Made by a program: the position numbers and the translations under genes. The notes below the pieces were generated by a model. That model had not been told where the DNA came from. It saw nothing but the letters and a program-made list of their open reading frames with translations, and did no database searches. A stretch of DNA of 64,000 nt from Lysobacter lycopersici (GTDB taxonomy: Bacteria > Pseudomonadota > Gammaproteobacteria > Xanthomonadales > Xanthomonadaceae), in the NCBI RefSeq assembly GCF_007556775.1, contig NZ_CP041742.1:1626001-1690000 (forward strand). The letters are read 5' to 3'. Below, piece after piece: positions 40,341 through 49,684 of this stretch; positions within the stretch are counted from its first letter, which is position 1; each line of letters opens with the position of its first letter.

Positions 40341-41186
40341 TCAGGCCTTGCGCTGGAACGCGTCGCGCAACAGCACGCCATCGAAGCCGGCCGGCGCATC
40401 GCCGGCGACCGCGTAGCGGTACAGGGCCGCGGAATAAATCCCGCCCAGCGCGGACTGCACGAGGCCGATGCCGACCACCGCCAGCACCGACAGCGCGATC
40501 ACCGCGATCGCCGCCGTGCCGAGCCCGGCCTTGGCAAGGAATCCGGTCAACGCGAGCCCGACCAGCATCACTGCGAACGCGGCGAGTCCGCCGATCAGGC
40601 CGATGCCGCCGTTGCCGATCAGGCCTTCGCCCCAGGTGCGCTTGAGCAGGGTCGCGCTTTCCTTCACCGCCTCGACCGGGCCGACGTCCTGCGCGACCAG
40701 CACCGGCACGGTGAGGAAAGTGGCCAGCGTCCACGCCACGCCGACGAAGCCGGCGACGACCTTGCCGACGATGCCGGCGCGCTGTTCGATGCCGCGCAGG
40801 ATCATGCCGACGGTCGCGGCGATCGCGGCATAGCCGAGGATGGATATCCACTTGCCCGCGGCGATGCGCAGGCCGGTGCCGACGGTGGGATCGCCGCCGT
40901 CGAGGCGCACCATCGCCGCACCGACCAGCGCGGTGGTGAAGAAGAACACCACGAAGTACTGCACCAGGTAGAACGCGAAGCCGAGGATGTAGAAGCCGAG
41001 CGGCACGCCATCGCTACGGTCGGCGTGTTCGAGCATGCCGAAGCCGAACAATGGCAGCAGGAAGGTCGCCGCGACCAGCACCACGCCGAGCACGGACAAC
41101 AACGGGAACACCAGCAGTTCCTTATCGGAACGCAGGATCGACAGGCTGGCCTTGGCCAGCGCCCAGCTGCGCGCGAACTTGCCCAT
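40341..41186 (-). CDS. DUF6159-like multi-pass membrane protein
   Basis: 281 residues with about six membrane segments. It starts MGKFARSWALAKASLSILRSDKELLVFPLLS and contains AYYFVVFF-like YLVQYFVVFFFTTALVGAAM and a helix pair near KESATLLKRTWGEGLIGNGG. The layout fits membrane proteins annotated DUF6159. Function unknown. Convergent with the pteridine reductase gene. Confidence 0.75.
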   Translation of the reverse strand: MGKFARSWALAKASLSILRSDKELLVFPLLSVLGVVLVAATFLLPLFGFGMLEHADRSDGVPLGFYILGFAFYLVQYFVVFFFTTALVGAAMVRLDGGDPTVGTGLRIAAGKWISILGYAAIAATVGMILRGIEQRAGIVGKVVAGFVGVAWTLATFLTVPVLVAQDVGPVEAVKESATLLKRTWGEGLIGNGGIGLIGGLAAFAVMLVGLALTGFLAKAGLGTAAIAVIALSVLAVVGIGLVQSALGGIYSAALYRYAVAGDAPAGFDGVLLRDAFQRKA

Positions 41187-41231
41187 TGCGGATTTCCCCC
41201 GGTTTTCGATGCGGATGATGGAACGATTCGG

Positions 41232-42284
41232 CTACAACTCGATCGCCACTGGTTGTGGCGGTGCATCGTGCTCGGGGTGCGCTTCCCACAACTCCTCGAG
41301 CGAGGCGCCGCGCACCGGATCGACGAAGTGCGGCGCGATGTCGGCCAGCGGCTTGAGCACGAAGGCGTGGCGCAGTTCCGGCCGCGGCAGCATGAAATCG
41401 CCCGGCCCTTCCAGCACCAGCTTGCCGAAGTAGATGATGTCCAGGTCGATCGGGCGGTCGCTGTAGGACTTGTCGCGGCGATCGCGGCCGTGGGCGATCT
41501 CCAGCGCGTGCAACCAATCGTTGAGTGCGAACGGATGCATGTCGCTTTCGATCGCGGCGATGGCATTGAGGAAATCCGGGCCGTCGAAGCCGACCGCGCG
41601 GGTGCGGTACACCGGCGACAGCCGCACGTTCCCGAAGCGCGCGCGCAGGGCTTCGACCGCGCTGCGCAGGTTACGCTCGGGTTCGATGTTGCTGCCGAGG
41701 CTGATGTAGGTAGTGACAGTCGGGCCACGCGCCTTGTGCGCGGCTTCGTCCTGCGGCGACGGCTTCGCGAGCGGCGCTGGTGGAGGCGATGGCGTGGCTT
41801 GCGCGATGGTTTCCTCGAGTCGGCGCGCGAACGCGCGCGCGGCGGCCAGTTGCACCGCGGTCGGCGCCGGTTTCGCGGCCGGTTTCGGTGCTTGCTCGGG
41901 CTCGGCCGCCTGCACCGGTTCCGGCGGCAGCGAGGCGCGGTCGCGTTCGATCGTCACGCCCACCGCACGCGCACCGCGTACCGCGCCGGGCTTGGACAGT
42001 TTCAGCTTCAGCGATTCCACGCCGAATTCGCGCAGGATGATTTCCGCGCAGCGCTCGGCCAGGGTTTCGACCAGCCCGAACGAGGACGCGGACACGAACG
42101 CGACGATGCGCTTGCTCACTGCCTTGTAGTCGAGCGTGTCGGAGATGGCGTCGCTGGCCGCGGGCTTGCGGTTGTCGAACGCCATTTCGATGTCGAACAG
42201 CAGCGGCTGGCGGATGCGCCGCTCCCAGTCGTAGATGCCGATCTGCGCCTCGATCTCGAGGCCTTCGATGAAGACACGATCCAT
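41232..42284 (-). CDS. folBK: Bifunctional dihydroneopterin aldolase / HPPK (FolB-FolK fusion)
   Basis: 350 residues holding two consecutive folate enzymes. Residues 1-118 are FolB: VFIEGLEIEAQIGIYDWER, LDYKAVSKRIVAFV, LVETLAERCAEIIL. Residues about 190-350 are FolK: TYISLGSNIEPERNL, FLNAIAAIESD, RPIDLDIIYFG and LPRPELRHAFVLKPLADIAP. The linker (about 119-188) is rich in Ala, Pro and Glu. FolB converts dihydroneopterin to 6-hydroxymethyl-dihydropterin and FolK pyrophosphorylates that product, so the fusion joins successive steps. Start MDRVFIEGL matches FolB. Confidence 0.93.
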   Translation of the reverse strand: MDRVFIEGLEIEAQIGIYDWERRIRQPLLFDIEMAFDNRKPAASDAISDTLDYKAVSKRIVAFVSASSFGLVETLAERCAEIILREFGVESLKLKLSKPGAVRGARAVGVTIERDRASLPPEPVQAAEPEQAPKPAAKPAPTAVQLAAARAFARRLEETIAQATPSPPPAPLAKPSPQDEAAHKARGPTVTTYISLGSNIEPERNLRSAVEALRARFGNVRLSPVYRTRAVGFDGPDFLNAIAAIESDMHPFALNDWLHALEIAHGRDRRDKSYSDRPIDLDIIYFGKLVLEGPGDFMLPRPELRHAFVLKPLADIAPHFVDPVRGASLEELWEAHPEHDAPPQPVAIEL

Positions 42285-42294
42285 GGCGCTTCCC

Positions 42295-43323
42295 TCAGGC
42301 AACCGCCGGCAACGATGCCATATCCCAGCGCGGGGCGACGCGCACCGAGGCATCGTCGTGCTGGCCAGCTTCGAGCCGCAGCGCCCCGGCGAAGGCGATC
42401 ATCGCGCCGTTGTCGGTGCACAGCGCCGGGCGCGGGAACGCGACCCGGCCGCCGCGCTTTTCCGCCATCGCCTGCAGTTTCGCGCGCAGGCGCTTGTTCG
42501 CGCCGACCCCACCGGCCACGACCAGCGTGTCGCAGCCGGTCGCGTCCAGCGCGCGTTCGCACTTGATCGCGAGGGTGTCGACCACCGCATCCTCGAAGCC
42601 ACGGGCGATGTCGGCCTTGGTCTGGTCAGACTGGTCCGAATCGCGCCATGCCAGCAGCACCTGGGTCTTGAGCCCGCTGAAGCTGAAATCCAGGCCGGGG
42701 CGATCGGTCATCGGCCGCGAGAATTTGAAGCGCCCCGGCGTGCCGTGTTCGGCCAGCGCAGCCAGTTGCGGCCCGCCCGGATACGGCAGACCCATCAATT
42801 TGGCGGTCTTGTCGAAGGCCTCGCCGGCGGCGTCGTCGAGGGTTTCGCCCAGCAGCCGGTAGCGGCCGATGCCCTCGACCATCACCAGCTGACTATGCCC
42901 GCCGGACACCAGCAAGGCCACGAACGGCGGTTCGAGGTCGGGCGCCTCCAGCAGCGGCGCCAGCAGGTGGCCTTCCATGTGGTGGACGCCGATCGCCGGC
43001 ACGTCCAGGGCCCAGGCCAGCGCCCGCGCCGCGCCGGCCCCGACCAGCAGGGCGCCGACCAGCCCCGGCCCGGCGGTGTAGGCCACGCCGTCGAGGTCGG
43101 AAGGCGCCAGCCCGGCTTCGGCCAGGGTCTGCCGGACCAGTGGCAGCAGCTTGCGCACGTGGTCGCGGCTGGCCAGTTCGGGCACCACCCCGCCGTACTC
43201 GGCGTGTAGCGCGACCTGGCTGTACAGGGCCTGCGCGCGTAGGCCTTCCGCCCCCGGTCTGGCGGTGTCATAGACCGCGACGCCGGTCTCGTCGCAGCTG
43301 GTTTCGATTCCGAGGATGATCAT
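42295..43323 (-). CDS. tsaD: tRNA N6-adenosine threonylcarbamoyltransferase
   Basis: 342 residues. Kae1/TsaD signatures: [19 protein letters not shown], metal-binding [17 protein letters not shown] and [12 protein letters not shown]. Transfers threonylcarbamoyl to A37 of ANN-decoding tRNAs, with TsaB, TsaE and TsaC encoded elsewhere. It precedes the folBK gene with a 10-base gap and is divergent from rpsU, the usual arrangement in gammaproteobacteria. Confidence 0.97.
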   Translation of the reverse strand: MIILGIETSCDETGVAVYDTARPGAEGLRAQALYSQVALHAEYGGVVPELASRDHVRKLLPLVRQTLAEAGLAPSDLDGVAYTAGPGLVGALLVGAGAARALAWALDVPAIGVHHMEGHLLAPLLEAPDLEPPFVALLVSGGHSQLVMVEGIGRYRLLGETLDDAAGEAFDKTAKLMGLPYPGGPQLAALAEHGTPGRFKFSRPMTDRPGLDFSFSGLKTQVLLAWRDSDQSDQTKADIARGFEDAVVDTLAIKCERALDATGCDTLVVAGGVGANKRLRAKLQAMAEKRGGRVAFPRPALCTDNGAMIAFAGALRLEAGQHDDASVRVAPRWDMASLPAVA

Positions 43324-43413
43324 GGACTTATCTTGCGCCGGTTTCCGGGCCGCTGCTATCATGCACGGCTCGCCTGGCCCGAGAAGGCCCGGCTTTTCCA
43401 CCGAGACCACCCA

Positions 43414-43629
43414 ATGCCCAGCGTCAAAGTCCGCGAAAACGAGCCGTTCGAGTTTGCCCTGCGTCGCTTCAAGCGCACCTGCGAGAAGGCCGGCGTGCTG
43501 GCCGAAACCCGCAAGCGCGAGTTCTACGAGAAGCCGACCCAGGAGCGCAAGCGCAAGGCCGCGGCCGCGGTGAAGCGCCAGGCCCGCCGTTCCTCGCGCG
43601 ACGTCACCAAGCGCCAGCGCCTGTACTGA
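43414..43629 (+). CDS. rpsU: 30S ribosomal protein S21
   Basis: 71 residues, highly basic: [40 protein letters not shown] and the Arg/Lys/Ala-rich tail ending QRLY. Standard length. It starts the rpsU ... dnaG region and is followed at once by an intrinsic terminator, so the downstream genes need read-through or their own promoter. Confidence 0.98.
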   Translation: MPSVKVRENEPFEFALRRFKRTCEKAGVLAETRKREFYEKPTQERKRKAAAAVKRQARRSSRDVTKRQRLY

Positions 43630-43651
43630 GCGCGGTTGTCGCGACACCAAG

Positions 43652-43683
43652 AAGCCGGCCGCGCCACGCGTCGCCGGCTTTTT
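43652..43683 (+). terminator. Intrinsic terminator/attenuator after rpsU
   Basis: 8-bp stem AAGCCGGC (43652-43659) / GCCGGCTT (43673-43680) followed by TTT, in the position where the classical rpsU-dnaG-rpoD operon has a partial terminator that lets rpsU exceed dnaG expression. Confidence 0.85.
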
Positions 43684-43733
43684 GCGTTTCTGAGCAACGC
43701 GTTCCGCACGACCCGAAATCCATGGAGATGGCC

Positions 43734-44180
43734 ATGAGCCTCAAGACCCAGCTCACCGACGACATGAAGACCGCGATGAAGGCCGGCGACAAGGTTCGCC
43801 TCGGCGTCATCCGCCTGATCAACGCCGCGATCAAGCAGCGCGAGGTCGACGAGCGCATCGAGCTGGACGACGTCGCGGTGCTGGCGGTGCTGGAGAAGAT
43901 GGTGAAGCAGCGCCGCGATTCGATCAGCCAGTTCGACGCCGCCGGCCGCGACGACCTCGCCGGCATCGAGCGCGACGAGATGGCGATCATCGAGCACTAC
44001 CTGCCGGCCAAGCTGGGCGAAGGCGAGATCTTGGCCGAGATCGACAAGGCCATCGCCGCGACCGGCGCCACTGGCCCGGCCGACATGGGCAAGCTGATGG
44101 GAGTGCTGAAGCCCGCGCTCGCCGGCAAGGCCGACATGGGTGATGTGTCGAAGCTGGTGAAGCAGCGCCTCGCGGGCTGA
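43734..44180 (+). CDS. GatB/YqeY domain-containing protein
   Basis: 148 residues: [67 protein letters not shown] and VSKLVKQRL, the standard YqeY sequence. It is related to the tRNA-binding tail of GatB, with no proven enzymatic role. GGAGATGG lies just before the chosen ATG; ATG 43722 in frame is an alternative. Commonly found between rpsU and dnaG. Confidence 0.93.
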   Translation: MSLKTQLTDDMKTAMKAGDKVRLGVIRLINAAIKQREVDERIELDDVAVLAVLEKMVKQRRDSISQFDAAGRDDLAGIERDEMAIIEHYLPAKLGEGEILAEIDKAIAATGATGPADMGKLMGVLKPALAGKADMGDVSKLVKQRLAG

Positions 44181-44184
44181 CGCT

Positions 44185-44577
44185 TTGAAACTACTGCGTT
44201 TCGTGATCTCGGATCGCGATCGGCGCACGGGGCAGCCGATGGGATTGTTGACCTTGGCCTATCAACTCCTGAGATCCAACGATCTGACCAAGGAAGACGA
44301 CCACGAATTGCGACGACTCGTCACATGGATGGAAACGCAGGTTCCCATCCCTTCCCGTCTTGCTCGCAAACGGAACGTTTCCCACAAGGAAACGCATGGC
44401 GTTTCATGGATGAAAGCCGATGCTGCAGAGGCTATTCGCCACCTGCATTTCATCGCCGAGATCGTTCGAAGGCATGGCTACCCGGTCGACATCCTGCAAA
44501 CCGAACGTCCCGGGTACGTGGTCCACGAAGATGCCTGGCAAGTAGTGGCGGAACCCTTCCACGGCGAACAAGGTTGA
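44185..44577 (+). CDS. Orphan protein of unknown function inserted in the rpsU-dnaG region
   Basis: 130 residues beginning at TTG (MKLLRFVISDRDRRTGQPMG); no ATG is available near. Predicted soluble and helical, with WMKADAAEAIRHLHFIAEIV and a C-terminal VDILQTERPGYVVHEDAWQV. No family recognised. Its composition is less GC-rich and codon use more mixed than yqeY and the GNAT gene around it. It follows yqeY by four bases and precedes the GNAT start by seven, so it is embedded in the operon. Confidence 0.68.
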   Translation: MKLLRFVISDRDRRTGQPMGLLTLAYQLLRSNDLTKEDDHELRRLVTWMETQVPIPSRLARKRNVSHKETHGVSWMKADAAEAIRHLHFIAEIVRRHGYPVDILQTERPGYVVHEDAWQVVAEPFHGEQG

Positions 44578-44584
44578 CCTCCGC

Positions 44585-45082
44585 ATGACCGACACCCTCG
44601 TCACCATCCGCCCCGCCACCGACGACGACGTGCCGCTGATCGCGCAACTGATTCGCGACCTGGCCGAATACGAACGCCTCGCCGACGCCGCGGTCGCGAC
44701 CGAAGGCGGCCTGCGCGAACAATTGTTCGGCGAGCATCCGGCCGCGGAAGTGCTCATCGCCGAAGCCGACGGCGAGCCGGCCGGCTTCGCCCTGTTCTTC
44801 CATACGTTCAGCACCTTCCTCGGCCGGCGCGGGCTCTACCTCGAGGACCTGTTCGTGCGCCCGGCCTTCCGCGGCCTCGGCCTCGGCCGGCACCTGATGG
44901 CGGCGCTGGCGCGGATCGCGGTGCAGCGCGACTGCGGTCGCTTCGAATGGAGCGTGCTGGACTGGAACGAACCCGCCATCGGCTTCTACCGCGGGCTCGG
45001 AGCGGTCGGCATGGACGAATGGACGGTGCAGCGGCTGGAAGGCGACGCCCTGCGTGCGCTGGCATCGCACGACGCGCTCTGA
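44585..45082 (+). CDS. GNAT family N-acetyltransferase (SSAT-like)
   Basis: 165 residues. The acetyl-CoA-binding motif A is LEDLFVRPAFRGLGLGRHLM, preceded by a beta-hairpin and followed by WSVLDWNEPAIGFYRGLGA. FALFFHTFSTFLGRRGLYLEDL is typical of spermidine/diamine or thialysine acetyltransferases. Substrate unproven. Located 21 bases before dnaG. Confidence 0.9.
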   Translation: MTDTLVTIRPATDDDVPLIAQLIRDLAEYERLADAAVATEGGLREQLFGEHPAAEVLIAEADGEPAGFALFFHTFSTFLGRRGLYLEDLFVRPAFRGLGLGRHLMAALARIAVQRDCGRFEWSVLDWNEPAIGFYRGLGAVGMDEWTVQRLEGDALRALASHDAL

Positions 45083-45103
45083 GCCGCGTGGCAAGCTAGG
45101 CCC

Positions 45104-46825
45104 ATGGCCCGCATCCCCGACGCCTTCATCGACGAACTGCTCGCACGATCGGACATCGTCGAGATCGTCGGCGCGCGCGTTCCGCTGAAGAAGCAGGGTC
45201 GCGAATACTCGGCGCGTTGTCCGTTCCATGACGAGCGTTCGCCCTCGTTCACCGTCTCGCCGACCAAGCAGTTCTACCACTGCTTCGGCTGCGGCGCGCA
45301 CGGCACCGCGATCTCGTTCCTGATGAACTACGACCGCCTCGAATTTCTCGATGCGGTCGACGAACTGGCCAAGCGCGCCGGGCTGGAAGTTCCGCGCGAC
45401 ACGCGCCAGCGCAACGAGGACGGCGACACCCGCGACGTCTACTCCGCGCTGGACGCGGCTTCGACCTTCTTCCGTCGCCAGCTCGCGCAAAACGACAAGG
45501 CGCGCGCCTACGTCGACAAGCGCGGCATCGACGCCGGCATCGTCGAACGCTTCGGGATTGGTTATGCGCCCGACGGTTTCTCCGCGCTGCGCGATGCGCT
45601 CGGCACCGATCCGCGCCGAATGCAGTTGCTCGAACGCGCCGGGCTGTTCTCCAAGAACGACCGCGGCAATATCTACGACAAGTTCCGCGACCGGCTGATG
45701 TTCCCGATCCACGACCGCCGCGGCCGCGTCATCGCCTTCGGCGGACGCGTGATCGATCCGGAAGACACGCCGAAGTACCTGAACTCGCCGGAAACCGCGC
45801 TGTTCCACAAGGGTCGCGAACTCTACGGCCTGTGGCAGGCAAAGCAGGCGAACACCAGGCTCGAGCGCCTGGTCGTGGTCGAGGGCTACATGGACGTGGT
45901 CGCGCTGGCGCAGTATGGCGTGTCGCAGGCGGTGGCCACGCTCGGTACCGCGACCACGCCCGAGCACGCGGAACTGCTGTTCCGCAATGCGCCGGACGTG
46001 TATTTCTGCTTCGACGGCGACCGCGCCGGCCGCAGCGCCGCGTGGAAGGCATTGGAATCGGTACTGCCGCGCATGAAGGACGGGCGCCAGGCCTTGTTCC
46101 TGTTCCTGCCCGAAGGCGAGGATCCGGACACGCTGGTGCGCAAGGAAGGCATCGCGGGCTTCGATGCGCATTTGCACGCGGCGACGCCGCTGTCCGAATT
46201 CTTCTTCGCGCACATGTCCGCCGACGTGAACCTGTCCAGCCTCGATGGCAAGGCGCGGCTGGCCGAACGCTGCAAGCCGCTGCTCGCGCAGATTCCCGAT
46301 GGCGCCTTCGGCGACCTGATGCAGCAGCGCCTCGTCGAACTCACCGGCGTCGGCGCGCGCGCCAGCGCGCCGCAGGTGCACGTTCCGATGCAACGACCGC
46401 GCGGCGGTCCGCCTTCGGCGCAGAAACCCAGCCTCGTGCGCAGCGCGATCCAGCACCTGCTGCACCGGCCCGCGATCGCGCTGGAACTGCAACCGCCGGA
46501 CCGCTACGCCGATGCGCGCCAACCCGGCATCGAACTCCTGCGCGAACTGGTGCAACTGGTGCGCGAGCGCCCGGACATCGGCACCGGTGGCCTGCTCGAG
46601 CATTTCGCCGGCCGCGACGAATCCGCGGCGCTGCAGAAACTCGCCGCGCAGGAACTTCCGGGCGAGGAGCCCGCCCTGCGCGCGGAATTCCTCGGCGCGA
46701 TCGAGCAGTTGGAGAAGCAGGTGCTGCAGCAGCGCATCGACGAACTGCAGCAGCGCATGTCCGAACTCGGCGAAGCGGAAAAATACGAATTGCGCGCGCT
46801 GTTGCAGTCGCGACTGCAGCGTTAG
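45104..46825 (+). CDS. dnaG: DNA primase
   Basis: 573 residues, normal length. N-terminal zinc-binding CHC2 domain with Cys39, His42, Cys60 and Cys63 (CPFHDERSPSFTVSP...FYHCFGCG); catalytic TOPRIM region with VVVEGYMDVVAL and YFCFDGDRAG; C-terminal helicase-binding domain after about residue 430. It makes RNA primers for replication. Its stop overlaps the stop of the convergent ClC gene by four bases; rpoD, which often follows, is not here. Confidence 0.97.
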   Translation: MARIPDAFIDELLARSDIVEIVGARVPLKKQGREYSARCPFHDERSPSFTVSPTKQFYHCFGCGAHGTAISFLMNYDRLEFLDAVDELAKRAGLEVPRDTRQRNEDGDTRDVYSALDAASTFFRRQLAQNDKARAYVDKRGIDAGIVERFGIGYAPDGFSALRDALGTDPRRMQLLERAGLFSKNDRGNIYDKFRDRLMFPIHDRRGRVIAFGGRVIDPEDTPKYLNSPETALFHKGRELYGLWQAKQANTRLERLVVVEGYMDVVALAQYGVSQAVATLGTATTPEHAELLFRNAPDVYFCFDGDRAGRSAAWKALESVLPRMKDGRQALFLFLPEGEDPDTLVRKEGIAGFDAHLHAATPLSEFFFAHMSADVNLSSLDGKARLAERCKPLLAQIPDGAFGDLMQQRLVELTGVGARASAPQVHVPMQRPRGGPPSAQKPSLVRSAIQHLLHRPAIALELQPPDRYADARQPGIELLRELVQLVRERPDIGTGGLLEHFAGRDESAALQKLAAQELPGEEPALRAEFLGAIEQLEKQVLQQRIDELQQRMSELGEAEKYELRALLQSRLQR

Positions 46826-48723
46826 CGCTTGGCCTGAGCCGCGCGCGAACTCGCGCGCCAGCGGATGTGCCGGCCGCCTTCGTGCGCTTCCTTCAACCGC
46901 CGTGCGTGCGCGGACAAAATGTCGCCGCGGGTGAGAATGCCGACCAGCGGATGCGGCGCATCCACGCCGACCACGATCAGCCGGCCGACGTTCTCCGCGA
47001 CCATGTGGTCGGCGGCCTCGCGCAGCGAGTGGTGTTCGTGCACCACCATCGGCGGACGCAGCGACAATTCGCCGATGCGGCGATTGCCGGGTTCGGACGG
47101 ATCGAGCAGCATGCGCCGGGTCACCAGGCCACGCACGCGTCCGGCATCGTCCACGACCGGATAGCCTTCGTGCTGCGCCTCGGCGCGACCGGACTGCATC
47201 CAGTGGCGCACGTCGCCGAGGGAATCCTTGGTCCGCAACGACACCACGTCGCGGGTGCAGGCATCGCGCACCAGCACCTGTTCGAGGTAATCGGCCGCGT
47301 ATTCGGTCGGCACGCGCACGCCGCGGCGCGCGATCTTCTCGGTCATGATGGTGTTGCGCATGGTCAGCGCCGACACCAGGTAAGCCGCCGCACAACCGCC
47401 GAGCAGCGGCAGCAGGCCGTGCGGCTGCTGCGTGGTCTCGAACGCGAACACCACCGAGGTCAGCAGCGCGCGCGAAGCGCCGGCGAAGATCGCGGCCATG
47501 CCGACCAGGCCGGCGATGCGCGGATCCACGCCGAGCTGCGGCGCGATCGCCATGACCCCGAAACCCGCGAGCGCGCCGAGCGCGCCGCCAATCGTGAACA
47601 AGGGCGCGAGCGTACCGCCGGAAGTACCGCTGCCGAGCGCGATCGACCACGAAATGAACTTCATCGCGCACAGGAACGCCAGCGCGCCCACCGCAAAATG
47701 GCCCGCGACGATATCCTCGATGTTGGTGTAACCCACGCCCAGGGTCAGCGGCGCGAAGTAACCGACCACGCCGACCGCGACGCCGCCGATCGCCGGCCAC
47801 CACATCCAGTGGATCGGCAGTTTCTCGAACGCATCCTCGATGCCGTAGACGATGTGGGTGATGGCGACGCTGACCAGGCCGATCGCCGCGCCCAACGCCA
47901 CGTACACGCCCAGCGCGCCCATGCCCGGCTCCGCGACGTAGGGCATCGCGAACACCGGCGTGGCGCCGACCATGGCATAACGCACGCCGGCCGCGGCCAC
48001 CGTCGCCAGCGCCACCGGGATCAGCGAGCGCGGGCGTAGTTCGAACAGCAGCAATTCGACCGCGAGGATCACCGCCGCCACCGGCGAGCCGAAGATCGCG
48101 GTCATGCCGCCCGCTGCGCCGGCCGCGAGCAGCACCTTGCGCTCGTGCCCGGTGACGTGCAGCAACTGGCCGAGGAAGGAACCCAGCGCGCCGCCGGTGG
48201 CGATGATCGGGCCTTCCGCGCCGAACGGTCCGCCGGTGCCGATCGCGATCGCCGACGACACCGGCTTGAGGAAGGTGATGCGCGGCGGGATCTTCGATTC
48301 GTTGAGCAGCACCTGCTCCATCGCCTCGGGAATGCCGTGGCCGCGGATCGCGCGCGAACCCCAGCGCGCCATCAGCCCGACGATCAGGCCGCCGACCACC
48401 GGCACCAGCACCACCCACGCGCCGAGGTGGTGTTGCGCCGGGGAAACGTCGGCGAACGACCAGCGGCCGAGGAACGCGAGGTTGGTGACCAGGTCGATCA
48501 GTTTCACCAGGATCCGCGCGATGAACGCGGCGGCGACACCGAGCAGCACCGCCAGCGCGCACACGAACAGCACGCGCGGCTCGACCAGGGTCGAGCGCCG
48601 CGGCATGCGCGCGGCATCGAGGCTGGCGCCGAGCGCAGGCGATACCGGCAAGGCGTCGGTGCTGGCGTCGTCGCGGAGGTGCGGGTGGGTCGACCGAGAA
48701 TCGGGCGTAGTCATCGGCGACAC
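46822..48723 (-). CDS. ClC-family chloride channel/transporter with C-terminal CBS domains
   Basis: 633 residues. About ten to twelve membrane segments (55-450) with the ClC selectivity motifs: RGHGIPEAM (usually GSGIP), GPFGAEGPII (the gating Glu is present) and GSGTSGGTLAPLF. Residues about 470-610 are a pair of CBS domains (SLGDVRHWMQSG..., GYPVVDDAGRVRGLVTRRML, ADHMVAENVGRLIVVG, VGILTRGDIL) that may sense nucleotides. The Ser-to-His change in the first motif could change anion selectivity. Convergent with dnaG. Confidence 0.9.
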   Translation of the reverse strand: MSPMTTPDSRSTHPHLRDDASTDALPVSPALGASLDAARMPRRSTLVEPRVLFVCALAVLLGVAAAFIARILVKLIDLVTNLAFLGRWSFADVSPAQHHLGAWVVLVPVVGGLIVGLMARWGSRAIRGHGIPEAMEQVLLNESKIPPRITFLKPVSSAIAIGTGGPFGAEGPIIATGGALGSFLGQLLHVTGHERKVLLAAGAAGGMTAIFGSPVAAVILAVELLLFELRPRSLIPVALATVAAAGVRYAMVGATPVFAMPYVAEPGMGALGVYVALGAAIGLVSVAITHIVYGIEDAFEKLPIHWMWWPAIGGVAVGVVGYFAPLTLGVGYTNIEDIVAGHFAVGALAFLCAMKFISWSIALGSGTSGGTLAPLFTIGGALGALAGFGVMAIAPQLGVDPRIAGLVGMAAIFAGASRALLTSVVFAFETTQQPHGLLPLLGGCAAAYLVSALTMRNTIMTEKIARRGVRVPTEYAADYLEQVLVRDACTRDVVSLRTKDSLGDVRHWMQSGRAEAQHEGYPVVDDAGRVRGLVTRRMLLDPSEPGNRRIGELSLRPPMVVHEHHSLREAADHMVAENVGRLIVVGVDAPHPLVGILTRGDILSAHARRLKEAHEGGRHIRWRASSRAAQAKR

Positions 48724-48783
48724 GCGTGCGAAGGAATGCCTATGGTAGGCACTCCATCACGGAATTTCAGGTGTTTTCTGCGT

Positions 48784-49659
48784 TCAATGGTCCGCACCCT
48801 GAATCGCCGGTGGCGATGCGGTAAATCGTGGCAGGGTCAATTCCGCGTCCCAAGCCGACTCAGTGGGCGGTAACTGCTTCAGCGTGGCCTGGGCGATGGC
48901 AGGCCTGGCTGTGAGCGAATGCGCGCGGCAACCGTCCTGCGCGCAGTTCCACGCATCGCCATTCGCAGCGCCGATATTGATCGACTGCGGCGCAAGATCG
49001 GCGAGGTAACGACCGACCGTCATCGGTGGTTCGATCAACTTTCCGTTGGAAGTGAACATGGACCATGGCGGCCTGCGCGTCATTGCGTGCACGTTTCCGG
49101 TCAACACCAGAATTCGCGCCCGCTGCGCATCCGCGGCGGTCGCACGCAAATGCCCGGACATGCGCAAGTCGCGGTCGCCATCGCCCGATGCGTCGAACAG
49201 GTCGATGCGGACATCCGCACCCTGCAGGCGCAGTTCGCGGACGCGATCGATCAATTCCAGCATCGCTTCGCTGTCGCGGCCATCGTGCATCGCGCCTTGC
49301 CAGTGTTCACCCGCCAGCAAGGCCTTGCGATCACCCGCATTTCCCGGCGATTCGAGGTAGCGATCGATGCGTGGCTGCTCCCGTGCCGAAACTTCGAGGC
49401 CGAGGGTGACAGGCCCGCCACCATCGACGTAGTACGCAACGAGGTCGCCGACCAATGTCGGTGTTTCGCGCGTGCCGTGTACTTCACCGATCAGCACGAA
49501 CCGGTGTTCGCCGATGGCGGCCACCAGCATGTCCAGCGGCGTTTGCACCGACTGCGGCTTCGCCATGGCTGGCTTCTGCGACGCCACTTGTAGCGCCGGA
49601 GCGGACTGGCGAGTGCAGGCCGCGAGCATCAGCGCCATTGCGACCAAGAGCAACCGCAT
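48784..49659 (-). CDS. ChaN/Tiki-superfamily lipoprotein
   Basis: 291 residues. Lipoprotein signal MRLLLVAMALMLAACT (Cys15). The mature domain contains FVLIGEVHGTRETPTLVGDL, LEVSAREQPRIDRYL, LLAGEHWQ, RDSEAMLELIDRVRE and LVLTGNVHAMTR, the pattern of the ChaN/EreA-like fold in which GE-H and N-HA are metal or heme ligands. Likely outer-membrane anchored. It lies 25 bases after the heme O synthase gene on the same strand, consistent with a heme- or metal-related role, but this is inference. Confidence 0.82.
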   Translation of the reverse strand: MRLLLVAMALMLAACTRQSAPALQVASQKPAMAKPQSVQTPLDMLVAAIGEHRFVLIGEVHGTRETPTLVGDLVAYYVDGGGPVTLGLEVSAREQPRIDRYLESPGNAGDRKALLAGEHWQGAMHDGRDSEAMLELIDRVRELRLQGADVRIDLFDASGDGDRDLRMSGHLRATAADAQRARILVLTGNVHAMTRRPPWSMFTSNGKLIEPPMTVGRYLADLAPQSINIGAANGDAWNCAQDGCRAHSLTARPAIAQATLKQLPPTESAWDAELTLPRFTASPPAIQGADH

Positions 49660-49684
49660 TCTCGATCCTTCGAAGATATTAGAG

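Noticed and set aside
44450..48562. 1370-codon minus-strand frame across dnaG and the ClC gene
   Set aside because: Out of frame with the real ClC gene and antisense to dnaG; no domain seen.
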